Below are positions 17,499 through 26,405 of a DNA stretch of 64,000 bases, one piece after another; position 1 is the first letter of the stretch, and each line of letters starts with the position of its first letter. A model generated the notes under the pieces. That model made no database searches. It was not told the origin of the DNA and saw only the letters and a list, made by a program, of their open reading frames with translations. Both the position numbers and the translations under genes were made by a program. Source of the stretch: Pararhizobium sp. A13 (GTDB lineage Bacteria > Pseudomonadota > Alphaproteobacteria > Rhizobiales > Rhizobiaceae); the NCBI RefSeq assembly GCF_040126305.1, contig NZ_CP149510.1:3793001-3857000 (forward strand). The letters are read 5' to 3'.

Positions 17499-18401
17499 AT
17501 GCCACTGAGCATGAACCGCGACGTTTTCATCACCTGTGCCGTGACCGGGTCCGGCGACACCGTTTCCAAATCATCGCATGTGCCGATCACGCCGAAGCAG
17601 ATCGCCGATGCAGCGATCGAGGCCGCCAAGGCGGGTGCGGCCGTTGCGCACTGCCATGTGCGCGACCCGGAAACAGGGGCAGCCGCACGCCGCCTCGATC
17701 TCTACAAGGAAGTGACCGACCGCATCCGTTCCGCCGATGTCGATGTCGTGCTCAACCTCACCGCCGGCATGGGCGGCGACCTGATTTTCGGCAATGTCGA
17801 AAGCCCGCTGCCGCTCAATCCGCAGGGCACCGACATGGCCGGCGCCACCGAGCGCGTCGCCCACATCGCCGAATGCCGGCCGGAAATCTGCACGCTCGAC
17901 TGCGGCACGATGAACTTCTCGCTCGGCGATTACGTCATGACCAACACGCCGTCGATGCTGCGCGAAATGGCCCGCCAGATGACGGCACTCGGCGTCCGCC
18001 CTGAAATCGAAGCCTTCGACACCGGCCACCTCTGGTTCGCCAAGCAGCTCGTCGAGGAAGGCCTGATCGAGGATCCGGTCCTCATCCAGCTCTGCATGGG
18101 CATCCCGTGGGGCGCACCCGACGATCTCAACACCTTCATGGCGATGGTCAACAACGTGCCGAAGAACTGGACTTTCTCCGCCTTCTCGATCGGCCGCAAT
18201 GCGCTCGCCTATCCGGCGGCAGCGGTGCTTGCCGGCGGCAATGTCCGCGTCGGCCTCGAAGACAATCTCTATATCGGCAAGGGCCAGCTCGCGACCAACG
18301 GCCAGCTCGTCGAAAAGGCCGTGACCGTCATCGAGGGTATGGGCGCGCGGGTGATCGGACCGGCGGAAGTGCGTGAAAAGCTGAAGCTGACGAAGCGTTG
18401 A
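17499..18401 (+). CDS. cdhC: Beta-keto acid cleavage enzyme, 3-dehydrocarnitine type (CdhC-like)
   Basis: BKACE enzymes (formerly DUF849) condense a beta-keto acid with acetyl-CoA and split it. CdhC converts 3-dehydrocarnitine plus acetyl-CoA into acetoacetate and betainyl-CoA. The 300-residue TIM-barrel protein shows the zinc-site motif AHCHVRDPETG near residue 49, LNLTAGMGG near 84, and GIPWGAP near 204. The next gene is a carnitine dehydrogenase fused to a thioesterase, which fixes the substrate class. ATG at 17499 has AGGGGAGG upstream; an in-frame ATG at 17460 would add 13 unrelated residues. Confidence 0.85.
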   Translation: MPLSMNRDVFITCAVTGSGDTVSKSSHVPITPKQIADAAIEAAKAGAAVAHCHVRDPETGAAARRLDLYKEVTDRIRSADVDVVLNLTAGMGGDLIFGNVESPLPLNPQGTDMAGATERVAHIAECRPEICTLDCGTMNFSLGDYVMTNTPSMLREMARQMTALGVRPEIEAFDTGHLWFAKQLVEEGLIEDPVLIQLCMGIPWGAPDDLNTFMAMVNNVPKNWTFSAFSIGRNALAYPAAAVLAGGNVRVGLEDNLYIGKGQLATNGQLVEKAVTVIEGMGARVIGPAEVREKLKLTKR

Positions 18402-18420
18402 CTGCGCGTATGAGGCGAAG

Positions 18421-18596
18421 GCCCCCTCATCCGGCCTGTTGGGCCACCGTCTCCCCGTTGGGGAGAAGAGGGTGAGCGGAACAACCGCTTCACAAACAAA
18501 CTCGCAGCACGCAAGCGGTTTTGAAGACAAGGGCGGCAATTTTCCCTCTTCTCCCCAGTGGGGAGAAGGTGGCCCGAAGGGCCGGATGAGGGGGGA
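18421..18596. repeat. Intergenic palindromic repeat A (RIME-like)
   Basis: The left part (ccctcatccggcc..., tctccccgttggggaga) and right part (tctccccagtggggaga..., ggccggatgaggg) are inverted copies flanking about 60 bases, and each contains its own short hairpin. This resembles Rhizobium intergenic mosaic elements. It separates cdhC and cdhA. Confidence 0.7.
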
Positions 18597-18633
18597 ACCG
18601 CGAATGCAGAATTCACGAGGGAACGCAGAACTC

Positions 18634-20127
18634 ATGACCAAAATCACCAAGGCGGCCTGCATCGGCGGCGGCGTTATCGGCGGGGCCTGGGCGGCGCGCT
18701 TCATCCTGGCCGGCGTCGACGTCAACATGTTCGATCCGCATCCGGAGGCCAAACGCATCATCGGCGAAGTCATGGCCAATGCCGAAAAGGCCTATGCCAT
18801 GCTCACCATGGCGCCGCTGCCGAAGAAGGGCACGCTCACCTTTTGCGAGAGCGTTGAAAAGGCCGTTCAAGGCGCTGAATGGATTCAGGAAAGCGTGCCC
18901 GAACGGTTGGAGTTGAAGCGTGGCGTCCTCACCCAGATCGACGCGGCAGCCTCCCCCGATGCGCTGATCGGCTCCTCCACCTCCGGCCTGATGCCGTCCG
19001 ACCTGCAGGCCGAGATGAAGAACCCTGAGCGCATGTTCGTGGCGCACCCCTACAACCCCGTCTACCTCTTGCCGTTGGTCGAGCTCGTCGGTGGCAAGAA
19101 GACCACGAAGGAAACGATCGCCCGCGCCGGCGCCGCTGTCGAACAGATCGGCATGAAGGGCGTCGTCATCGCCAAGGAGATTGAGGCCTTCGTCGGCGAC
19201 CGCCTGCTCGAAGCCCTCTGGCGCGAAGCCCTCTGGCTGATCCAGGACGATATTTGCGATACCGAAACGCTCGACAACGTCATGCGCTATTCCTTCGGCA
19301 TGCGCTGGGCCCAGATGGGCCTGTTCGAGACCTACCGCATCGCCGGCGGCGAAGCCGGCATGCGCCACTTCCTCGCCCAGTTCGGCCCCTGCCTGAAATG
19401 GCCGTGGACGAAATTCACGGACGTCGTCGATCTCACCGACGAATTGGTCGAAAAGATCGGCCAGCAGTCCGACGATCAGGCCGCAGGTCGCTCAATCCGC
19501 GAACTGGAGCGCATCCGCGACGAAAACCTCGTCGGAATCATGCATGCGCTGAAAAACAGCGACGGCGGCAAGGGCTGGGGTGCCGGCAAGCTGCTTGCCG
19601 AGTTCGAACAGCGCCTCTGGGCCGACGCCGAAAAGCCGCAGGCCGATCTGGGTCAAGCCGAACCTATCCGCATCCTCGACACCAAGGTCAATGCCGCCTG
19701 GGTCGACTACAACGGCCACATGACCGAACACCGCTACTTGCAGGTCTTCGGCGACACATCCGACGGCCTGCTCCGTCTGATCGGCGTCGATCTGGAATAT
19801 GTAAAGGATGGCCATAGCTACTACACGGTCGAGACCCACATCCGGAACCTCGGCGAAGCCAAGCTCGGCGACGCGCTGTATTCAACCTGCCAGATCCTGT
19901 CGCACGACGAAAAGCGCCTGCACATCTTCTCGGCAATCTACAATGCCGCATCCAACGAGCTTGTCGCGACGGCCGAGCAGATGCTGCTGCATGTGGACAG
20001 CAAGGCAGGCAAGGCAGTGCCGGCGCTCCCGGCAGTCATCGCCAAGGTGAAGGCGATTGCAGAAGCGCATGCCGGCTTGCCGAAGCCGGAGGGTGTTGGA
20101 CGCGCGGTCGGCCAGAAGCGCTCGTGA
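18634..20127 (+). CDS. L-carnitine dehydrogenase fused to thioesterase domain (CdhA-CdhB)
   Basis: The N-terminal ~320 residues are a 3-hydroxyacyl-CoA dehydrogenase-type NAD enzyme (GGGVIGGAWAA at about 11-21, catalytic HPYNPV near 142) of the L-carnitine 3-dehydrogenase family. It oxidises carnitine to 3-dehydrocarnitine. Residues about 345-470 form a hot-dog thioesterase (AWVDYNGHMTEHRYL), matching betainyl-CoA thioesterase CdhB, a separate protein in Pseudomonas. The fusion joins the first and last steps flanking CdhC, giving glycine betaine. ATG at 18634 fits the family N terminus (MTKITKAACIGGG); ATG at 18604 is a possible earlier start. Confidence 0.88.
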   Translation: MTKITKAACIGGGVIGGAWAARFILAGVDVNMFDPHPEAKRIIGEVMANAEKAYAMLTMAPLPKKGTLTFCESVEKAVQGAEWIQESVPERLELKRGVLTQIDAAASPDALIGSSTSGLMPSDLQAEMKNPERMFVAHPYNPVYLLPLVELVGGKKTTKETIARAGAAVEQIGMKGVVIAKEIEAFVGDRLLEALWREALWLIQDDICDTETLDNVMRYSFGMRWAQMGLFETYRIAGGEAGMRHFLAQFGPCLKWPWTKFTDVVDLTDELVEKIGQQSDDQAAGRSIRELERIRDENLVGIMHALKNSDGGKGWGAGKLLAEFEQRLWADAEKPQADLGQAEPIRILDTKVNAAWVDYNGHMTEHRYLQVFGDTSDGLLRLIGVDLEYVKDGHSYYTVETHIRNLGEAKLGDALYSTCQILSHDEKRLHIFSAIYNAASNELVATAEQMLLHVDSKAGKAVPALPAVIAKVKAIAEAHAGLPKPEGVGRAVGQKRS

Positions 20128-20130
20128 CTT

Positions 20131-20225
20131 TCCCTCCCCCTTGTGGGGAGGGTGGCCCGAAGGGCCGGGAGGGGTTCTTTTTGGAGCGTTCCCCTCCCCA
20201 ACCCTCCCCACAAGGGGGGGGGAGA
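20131..20225. repeat. Intergenic palindromic repeat B (RIME-like)
   Basis: cctcccccttgtggggagggt and its inverted partner (accctccccacaagggg) flank a GGGCCGGGAGGGG core. It occupies most of the gap between the carnitine dehydrogenase and acyl-CoA dehydrogenase genes. Confidence 0.7.
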
Positions 20226-20278
20226 GCCTCGAAGCGAGCGGTGCGTTAGAGGCAGACAAGAACAGGAGGGAACATACG

Positions 20279-21439
20279 ATGGATTTCGCACTGACCGAAG
20301 AACAGCAGATGATCGTCGATACCGTGCGCGGCTTCGTCGAAACCGAAATCTATCCGCACGAGAACGAGGTGGAGCGCACCGGTTTCGTGCCGCGTGAACT
20401 CGGTCAGGAGATCGCAGCCAAGTGCAAGGCGCTCGGCTTTTTCGCCTGCAACATGCCCGAGGAGGTCGGCGGCGCCGGTCTCGATCACCAGACGTTCACG
20501 CTGGTCGAGCGCGAACTCGGCCGCGGCTCGATGGCGCTCACCGTTTTCTTCGGCCGCCCCTCCGGCATCCTGATGGCTTGCAACCAAGAACAGCGGCAGA
20601 AATACCTGATCCCCGCCGTCACCGGTGAAAAGTTCGATGCACTCGCCATGACTGAACCGGATGCCGGCTCCGACGTCCGCGGCATGAAATGTTTCGCGCG
20701 GCAGGACGGCGACGACTGGATCGTCAACGGCACCAAGCACTTCATCAGCCATGCCGACATCGCCGATTTCGTCATCGTCTTCATCGCCACGGGCGAAGAA
20801 GACACGCCGCGCGGGCCGAAGAAGAAGATCACCTGCTTCCTCGTCGATCGCGGCACACCGGGCTTCGACATTCGCGACGGCTACAATTCCGTGTCACATC
20901 GTGGCTACAAGAATTGCATCTTGACCTTCGACGATTGTCGCCTGCCCTCGTCGCAGATTCTCGGCGAGGTCCACAAGGGCTTCGACATCGCCAATGACTG
21001 GCTCTACGCCACGCGTCTGACGGTGGCTGCGACCTCGGTCGGCCGCGCCCGGCGGGCCTTCGACTATGCGCTGTCCTACGCGGCCGAACGCAAGCAGTTC
21101 GGCAAGCCGATCGGCGCCAACCAGGGCGTCTCCTTCAAGCTTGCCGACATGATCACCGATATCGATGCCGCCGATCTGCTGACGCTGTCAGCCGCCTGGC
21201 GGCTCGATCAGGGCCTGCCGTCGAACCGTGAGATTGCTTCCGCGAAAGTCTTCGCAACGGAAATGCTCGCCCGCGTCACCGATGAGGCGATCCAGATCTA
21301 TGGCGGCATGGGGCTGATGGACGACCTTCCGCTTGCCCGCTTCTGGCGCGACGCCCGCGTCGAACGCATCTGGGACGGCACGTCTGAAATCCAGCGGCAC
21401 ATCATCAGCCGCGACCTGCTGCGGCCGCTGGGAGCGTGA
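20279..21439 (+). CDS. Acyl-CoA dehydrogenase (crotonobetainyl-CoA reductase / gamma-butyrobetainyl-CoA dehydrogenase type)
   Basis: FAD enzyme of 386 residues that introduces or reduces the alpha-beta double bond of an acyl-CoA. Motifs: AMTEPDAGSDV near residue 121, FISHADIADF near 155, YAAERKQFGKPIG near 272, QIYGGMGLMDDLP near 338, and WDGTSEIQ near 365. The start MDFALTEEQQ and the operon partners (CaiD-like hydratase, CoA ligase, carnitine dehydrogenase) suggest gamma-butyrobetainyl-CoA as substrate. AGGAGGGA precedes the ATG. A more general fatty or branched-chain role cannot be excluded from sequence alone. Confidence 0.8.
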   Translation: MDFALTEEQQMIVDTVRGFVETEIYPHENEVERTGFVPRELGQEIAAKCKALGFFACNMPEEVGGAGLDHQTFTLVERELGRGSMALTVFFGRPSGILMACNQEQRQKYLIPAVTGEKFDALAMTEPDAGSDVRGMKCFARQDGDDWIVNGTKHFISHADIADFVIVFIATGEEDTPRGPKKKITCFLVDRGTPGFDIRDGYNSVSHRGYKNCILTFDDCRLPSSQILGEVHKGFDIANDWLYATRLTVAATSVGRARRAFDYALSYAAERKQFGKPIGANQGVSFKLADMITDIDAADLLTLSAAWRLDQGLPSNREIASAKVFATEMLARVTDEAIQIYGGMGLMDDLPLARFWRDARVERIWDGTSEIQRHIISRDLLRPLGA

Positions 21440-21463
21440 CGATGATTTTGATCTGGCAAGACA

Positions 21464-21645
21464 CCCCTCCCCAACCCCTCCCCACAAGGAGGAGGGACTT
21501 AATTCACCGCGCCCTTGTGCGACCTCCCCGATTGCCATGTGCGGGAGTTCCCTCCTTCGTTGGGCGGGTGATTGACGCAATGCCGTTGCCGCAGGTTAAG
21601 CCCCTCCCTCTTGCGGGGAGGGGTTGGGGCGGGGCATTCGCGTCA
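21464..21645. repeat. Intergenic palindromic repeat C (RIME-like)
   Basis: The left arm (cccctccccaacccctccccac) and the right arm (gcggggaggggttggggcgggg, about 21615-21637) are inverted copies with about 100 bases between. It lies between the dehydrogenase and the CoA ligase genes; the ligase ribosome site AAGGAG follows it directly. Confidence 0.65.
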
Positions 21646-21662
21646 AACGAAGGAGCCACCGA

Positions 21663-23717
21663 ATGACGCGTTCCCTCACCCGCCTGATCCGGCCCAGATC
21701 CATCGCAGTCTTCGGTGGAAAGGAGGCGCGCCGGGTCATCGAGCAATGCGACAAGATGGGGTTCACCGGCGATATCTGGCCTGTCCACCCCAGAGAGGAC
21801 GAGATCTTCGGCCGCCGGTGCTACCGCTCCGTGGCAGAACTTCCATCCGCGCCGGATGCCTCCTTCGTCGGCGTCAACCGCCAGCTCACCATCGAGATCG
21901 TCCGCGACCTTTCCGCCCGCGGCGCCGGCGGCGCCATCTGCTACGCTTCGGGCTTCCGCGAAGCGGTCAGCGAGCTTGCCGACGGCAATGACCTGCAGGA
22001 CGCGCTGGTGGCAGCCGCCGGCGAAATGCCGATCGTCGGGCCGAACTGCTACGGCTTCATCAATGCACTCGTCGGCGCCCTGCTCTGGCCGGATCAACAC
22101 GGCATGCAGCGTATCTCAAAGGGTGTCGCCGTCCTCACCCAGTCCTCGAACATCGCCTGCAACATCTCGATGCAGACGCGCGGCCTGCCGCTCGCCTATA
22201 TCATGACGGCCGGAAATCAGGCGCAGACTGGCCTTTCGGAACTCGCCATCGCGGCGTTGGAAGACCCTCGCGTCACCGCCGTCGGCCTCCACATCGAAGG
22301 CTTCGACAGCATTGAAGCCCTGCAGCGGCTGGCCGCGCGGGCGCGGGAACTGAAGAAGCCGGTCGTCACGCTGAAGGTCGGAAAATCGGAACAGGCGCGG
22401 CTCGCGACCGTCTCGCACACCGCCTCCCTCGCCGGCAACGACGCCGTTTCCGGCGCGCTGCTCAAGCGCCTCGGCATAGGCCGCGTCGACACTCTGCCGG
22501 AGCTGCTGGAAACGCTGAAGCTTCTCCATCTCCACCCGCCGCTCAAAAACCTCGACATTTCCTCGATGAGCTGTTCGGGCGGCGAAGCATCGCTGATGGC
22601 CGATGCCGGCGTGAGGCGCAAGACCGTGTTTCGCGCCCTGAAGGACGAACAGCGCCAGCCGCTGCGCGAAAGCCTCGGCGACATGGTCACTATCGCCAAC
22701 CCGCTCGACTATCACACGTTCGTCTGGGGCAATCTGGAGAAGCAGACGACGGCCTTAATCGCGATGATGAAAGGCGACTATGCGCTGAACCTCATTGTTC
22801 TAGACTTTCCGCGACAGGATCGCTGCGACGCCACCGACTGGAACACGACTTGCCAAGCCGTCATCGCCTCGGCCAGGGCGACCGGCGCCGTCGCCGGCAT
22901 CGTCGCCAGCCTTGGCGAGAACATGCCGGAAGACACGGCGCTGTCGCTGATGGCAGCAGGCGTCGTCCCCTTCTCGGGCATCGACGAAGCGCTGGCGGCC
23001 GCCGAAATCTCGGCCGGCATCGGCACGGCTTGGGCGAAGGCGGCTCCGGCACCGCTCCTGTCGGCGACGCCGTCCGATGGGGAGATCGTCACGATCAGCG
23101 AAAGTGACGCAAAGGCCGAACTGGCAAAGTTCGGCCTCGTCGTGCCCATGGGCAAGGTTGCGATCACCGCAGCCGAGGCCGCCGATGCGGCCGAAACGCT
23201 CGGCTTTCCGGTTGTTCTCAAGGGCCTCGGCGTCGCTCACAAGACCGAGGCCGGTGCAGTCAAGCTCAATCTGCCTGATCGCCAATCCGTCCTTGAAGCG
23301 GCGGACGCCATGAAGAACCTCGCATCCGGCTATCTCGTCGAAAAAATGATCGCAAAACCCGTCGCGGAAATCATCGTCGGAGCGTTGCGTGATCCCGTTG
23401 CCGGCCTGGTGCTCACCATCGGCGCGGGCGGGATTCTGGTGGAATTGCTCGAAGATTCCGCGATTTTGACCTTGCCGACGACGCCGGAAGCCATCGCTGA
23501 GGCAATTTCCGGCCTGAAAATCAGAAAGCTGCTCGATGGCTATCGCGGCGGCCCGAAAGGCGACGTCGAGGCGCTGGCGGCGGCTGTCGCTGCCGTGGCA
23601 TCCTATGTCGTTTCAAACGCCGCAAAGCTCGAAGAACTGGATATCAATCCTATCATGGTGCTGCCGCAAGGGTCTGGAACCGTTGCCGCCGACGCCTTGA
23701 TCCGTCGAAGGAAATGA
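21663..23717 (+). CDS. ADP-forming acyl-CoA synthetase (acetate-CoA ligase family)
   Basis: A 684-residue fused NDP-forming acyl-CoA synthetase: CoA-binding domain (about 6-130), succinyl-CoA-ligase-like domain with the phosphohistidine motif SHTASLAGND near residue 258, and C-terminal ATP-grasp domain (from about 470, GFPVVLKGLGVAHKTEAGAV, ending LDINPIMVLP). It would activate gamma-butyrobetaine, crotonobetaine or carnitine with CoA for the neighbouring dehydrogenase and hydratase. Enteric bacteria use an AMP-forming CaiC instead. AAGGAG lies 8 bases before the ATG. It ends 4 bases before the hydratase gene, so they are coupled. Confidence 0.85.
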   Translation: MTRSLTRLIRPRSIAVFGGKEARRVIEQCDKMGFTGDIWPVHPREDEIFGRRCYRSVAELPSAPDASFVGVNRQLTIEIVRDLSARGAGGAICYASGFREAVSELADGNDLQDALVAAAGEMPIVGPNCYGFINALVGALLWPDQHGMQRISKGVAVLTQSSNIACNISMQTRGLPLAYIMTAGNQAQTGLSELAIAALEDPRVTAVGLHIEGFDSIEALQRLAARARELKKPVVTLKVGKSEQARLATVSHTASLAGNDAVSGALLKRLGIGRVDTLPELLETLKLLHLHPPLKNLDISSMSCSGGEASLMADAGVRRKTVFRALKDEQRQPLRESLGDMVTIANPLDYHTFVWGNLEKQTTALIAMMKGDYALNLIVLDFPRQDRCDATDWNTTCQAVIASARATGAVAGIVASLGENMPEDTALSLMAAGVVPFSGIDEALAAAEISAGIGTAWAKAAPAPLLSATPSDGEIVTISESDAKAELAKFGLVVPMGKVAITAAEAADAAETLGFPVVLKGLGVAHKTEAGAVKLNLPDRQSVLEAADAMKNLASGYLVEKMIAKPVAEIIVGALRDPVAGLVLTIGAGGILVELLEDSAILTLPTTPEAIAEAISGLKIRKLLDGYRGGPKGDVEALAAAVAAVASYVVSNAAKLEELDINPIMVLPQGSGTVAADALIRRRK

Positions 23718-23721
23718 CCCT

Positions 23722-24504
23722 ATGACCGGACCAATCAGAACCCGCCGCGAAGGCGGTATTCTCGAAGTCACCATCGACCGGCCGAAGGCCAATGCGATCG
23801 ATCTGGTGACCAGCCGGATCATGGGCGAAATTTTTCGCGATTTTCGCGACGACCCGGAATTGCGCGTGGCGATCATCACCGGTGAGGGGGAAAAATTCTT
23901 CTGTCCGGGGTGGGACCTGAAGGCCGCTGCCGCCGGTGACGCGGTCGATGGCGACTATGGGATCGGCGGCTTCGGCGGCATGCAGGAACTGCGCGACCTC
24001 AACAAACCGATCATCGGCGCGATCAATGGTATCTGCTGCGGCGGCGGGCTGGAGATCGCGCTCTCGACCGACATGATCCTTGCCGCCGAACACGCGACCT
24101 TTGCGCTGCCGGAAATCCGTTCGGGCACCGTGGCCGATGCCGCCTCGATCAAGCTGCCGAAGCGCATCCCCTACCATATCGCCATGGATATGCTTTTGAC
24201 CGGCCGCTGGCTGGATGCCGCCGAGGCGCATCGCTGGGGCTTCGTCAACGAAATCCTGCCCGCCGGCAAGCTGATGGACCGAGCCTGGGAACTCGCCCGC
24301 CTGCTCGAGAGCGGCCCGCCGCTGGTCTACGCCGCGATCAAGGAAGTGGTCCGCGCCGCCGAAGGCGAAGGCTTCCAGACGACGATGAACAGGATCACCA
24401 AGCGCCAGTTCAAGACGGTCGATATTCTCTATTCGAGCGAGGACCAGCTGGAAGGCGCGCGGGCATTTTCGGAGAAACGCGATCCGGTGTGGAAAGGAAA
24501 ATAG
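23722..24504 (+). CDS. Enoyl-CoA hydratase, carnitinyl-CoA dehydratase-like (CaiD-like)
   Basis: Crotonase-fold protein of 260 residues. Oxyanion-hole segments are GWDLKAAAAGD near residue 63 and NGICCGGGLEIAL near 102. It aligns with E. coli CaiD over most of its length as I recall that sequence, including ILE(V/I)T(I/L)DRPKANAID, RVAIITG-GEKFF and the identical C-terminal EKRDPVWKG. CaiD interconverts crotonobetainyl-CoA and L-carnitinyl-CoA. It would link gamma-butyrobetaine oxidation to carnitine, which the upstream dehydrogenase then consumes. Confidence 0.87.
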   Translation: MTGPIRTRREGGILEVTIDRPKANAIDLVTSRIMGEIFRDFRDDPELRVAIITGEGEKFFCPGWDLKAAAAGDAVDGDYGIGGFGGMQELRDLNKPIIGAINGICCGGGLEIALSTDMILAAEHATFALPEIRSGTVADAASIKLPKRIPYHIAMDMLLTGRWLDAAEAHRWGFVNEILPAGKLMDRAWELARLLESGPPLVYAAIKEVVRAAEGEGFQTTMNRITKRQFKTVDILYSSEDQLEGARAFSEKRDPVWKGK

Positions 24505-24815
24505 CGGACCGCGAGATCACGACCGCAGACTAGCCGAGCAGTGCATCTCTCAATGGCTCAATGCCATAAGCCATGTTTATGAACACTGCAGAATTTTTAT
24601 GTGAATACAGATCAACCTTTGAACGATACCATCAATTTTAACAGGGCTTTCCGGCATCGGCAGGCCAACTTCGGGAAAGGTGCGAAGGCGGCAGATAAAT
24701 CCGCAAAAATGACTGGCCTCCCTGCCTTCCGGCAGGCATTCTAGCAGCAACCCGATCAACCATGATCGAACAATAATCAGAACGGCAAAAGCCATCAAAC
24801 AAAGGGAACAGGGGA
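24505..24815. other. Non-coding gap before the peptide-type ABC operon
   Basis: No coding frame with family similarity was found in these 311 bases. A short hairpin (CCTGCC/GGCAGG, about 24720-24737) and a GATCAACCATGATC near-palindrome (about 24757-24770) are visible, followed by the ribosome site of the binding protein (AGGGAACAGGGG). The lower GC in the middle suggests a promoter for the transporter operon. Confidence 0.4.
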
Positions 24816-26405
24816 ATGAGCGAATACAAGAATTACCTCGCCAATCAGGTCAAGATGGGCAAGATGAACCGGCGCGAATTCATGGGTCGGGCAATGGCAG
24901 CCGGCATCGCCCTGTCGAGCGCAAGCGCATTGTTTGCGACAAGTGCTGCCGCGCAGGAACCGAAACGCGGCGGCCACCTGAAGCTCGGTCTCGAGGGCGG
25001 CTCGGCCACCGACGCACTCGATCCGGCCAAGGCATTGTCGCAGGTGCTCTTCGTCGTCGGCCGCAACTGGGGCGACCTGCTGGTCGAATCCGATCCGCTG
25101 ACGGGCGCTGCCGTTCCGGCCCTTGCCGAATCCTGGCAGCCATCGCCGGATGCAGCCGTCTGGACCTTCAAGATCCGCAAGGGCGTGCAGTTCCACGATG
25201 GCAAGGAACTGACGATCGACGACGTCGTGAAGACGCTGCAGCGCCATACCGACGAGAAGTCGGAATCGGGCGCGCTTGGCGTGATGAAGTCGATCAAGAC
25301 GATCGAGAACAAGGGCGGTGATCTCGTCCTGACGCTGACGGAAGGCAATGCAGACCTGCCGCTGCTCCTGTCCGACTATCACCTGATCATCCAGCCGGGC
25401 GGCGGCTATGACAATCCCAACGCCGCCATCGGCACAGGCCCCTACAAGCTAACCAGCTTCGAAGCGGGCGTACGAGCCACCTTCGAAAAGAATCCGAACG
25501 ACTGGAACCCGAACCGCGGCTATGTCGACAGCGTTGAAATCATCAACATGAACGACGCCACGGCCCGTATCGCCGCCCTCTCCTCCGGCCAGGTCCACTA
25601 CATCAACCGCATCGACCCAAAGACCGTAGCCCTTTTGAAGCGTGCGCCGACCGTCGATATCCTCTCGACCTCCGGCCGCGGCCACTACGTCTTCATCATG
25701 CATTGCAACACAGCACCCTTCGACAACAACGACCTGCGCATGGCGTTGAAATACTCGATGGACCGCGAGAACATGGTGCAGACCATCCTCGGCGGCTACG
25801 GCAAGGTCGGCAACGACTTCCCAATCAACTCGACCTATGCCCTCTTCCCGGAAGGGATCGAGCAGCGCGCCTACGATCCGGACAAGGCGGCCTTCCACTA
25901 CAAGAAGTCCGGCCATAGCGGCCCGGTGCTCCTGCGCACCTCGGACGTTGCCTTCCCGGGCGCCGTCGACGCGGCGGTGCTCTACCAGGAAAGCGCCAAG
26001 AAGGCCGGCATCGAGATCGAAGTGAAGCGCGAGCCCGGTGACGGCTACTGGTCGAACGTCTGGAACGTGCAGCCCTTCTCGACCTCCTACTGGGGCGGCC
26101 GCCCGACGCAGGACCAGATGTATTCGACGGCCTATCTGTCGACCGCCGACTGGAACGACACCAAGTTCCTGCGTCCTGATTTCGACAAGATCCTGCTCGA
26201 AGCCCGCTCCGAACTGGACGAAGCCAAGCGCAAGGAAATGTACCGCACCATGGCGATGATGGTGCGCGATGAAGGCGGCCTGATCCTGCCGATGTTCAAC
26301 GATTTCGTGAACGCCTCGACCAAGCAGGTGAAGGGCTATGTCCACGATATCGGCAACGACATGTCGAACGGCTACGTCGCAACCCGCGTCTGGCTCGACG
26401 TCTGA
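24816..26405 (+). CDS. ABC transporter substrate-binding protein, family 5 (peptide/opine type)
   Basis: A 529-residue periplasmic binding protein of the DppA/OppA family. The N terminus carries a Tat-like signal (MNRREFMGRAMAAG then a hydrophobic stretch ending SAAAQE, residues about 18-48). Family landmarks are LAESWQPSPDAAVWTFKIRKGVQFHDG near residue 105 and GTGPYKL near 210. It starts 311 bases after the carnitine operon on the same strand. Family 5 proteins can bind peptides, opines or small metabolites. A quaternary amine ligand is plausible only from context. Confidence 0.88.
   Translation: MSEYKNYLANQVKMGKMNRREFMGRAMAAGIALSSASALFATSAAAQEPKRGGHLKLGLEGGSATDALDPAKALSQVLFVVGRNWGDLLVESDPLTGAAVPALAESWQPSPDAAVWTFKIRKGVQFHDGKELTIDDVVKTLQRHTDEKSESGALGVMKSIKTIENKGGDLVLTLTEGNADLPLLLSDYHLIIQPGGGYDNPNAAIGTGPYKLTSFEAGVRATFEKNPNDWNPNRGYVDSVEIINMNDATARIAALSSGQVHYINRIDPKTVALLKRAPTVDILSTSGRGHYVFIMHCNTAPFDNNDLRMALKYSMDRENMVQTILGGYGKVGNDFPINSTYALFPEGIEQRAYDPDKAAFHYKKSGHSGPVLLRTSDVAFPGAVDAAVLYQESAKKAGIEIEVKREPGDGYWSNVWNVQPFSTSYWGGRPTQDQMYSTAYLSTADWNDTKFLRPDFDKILLEARSELDEAKRKEMYRTMAMMVRDEGGLILPMFNDFVNASTKQVKGYVHDIGNDMSNGYVATRVWLDV

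Noticed and set aside
18421..21645. CRISPR array
   Set aside because: The repeats are inverted pairs with variable spacing, not evenly spaced direct repeats, and no cas genes occur in the window.
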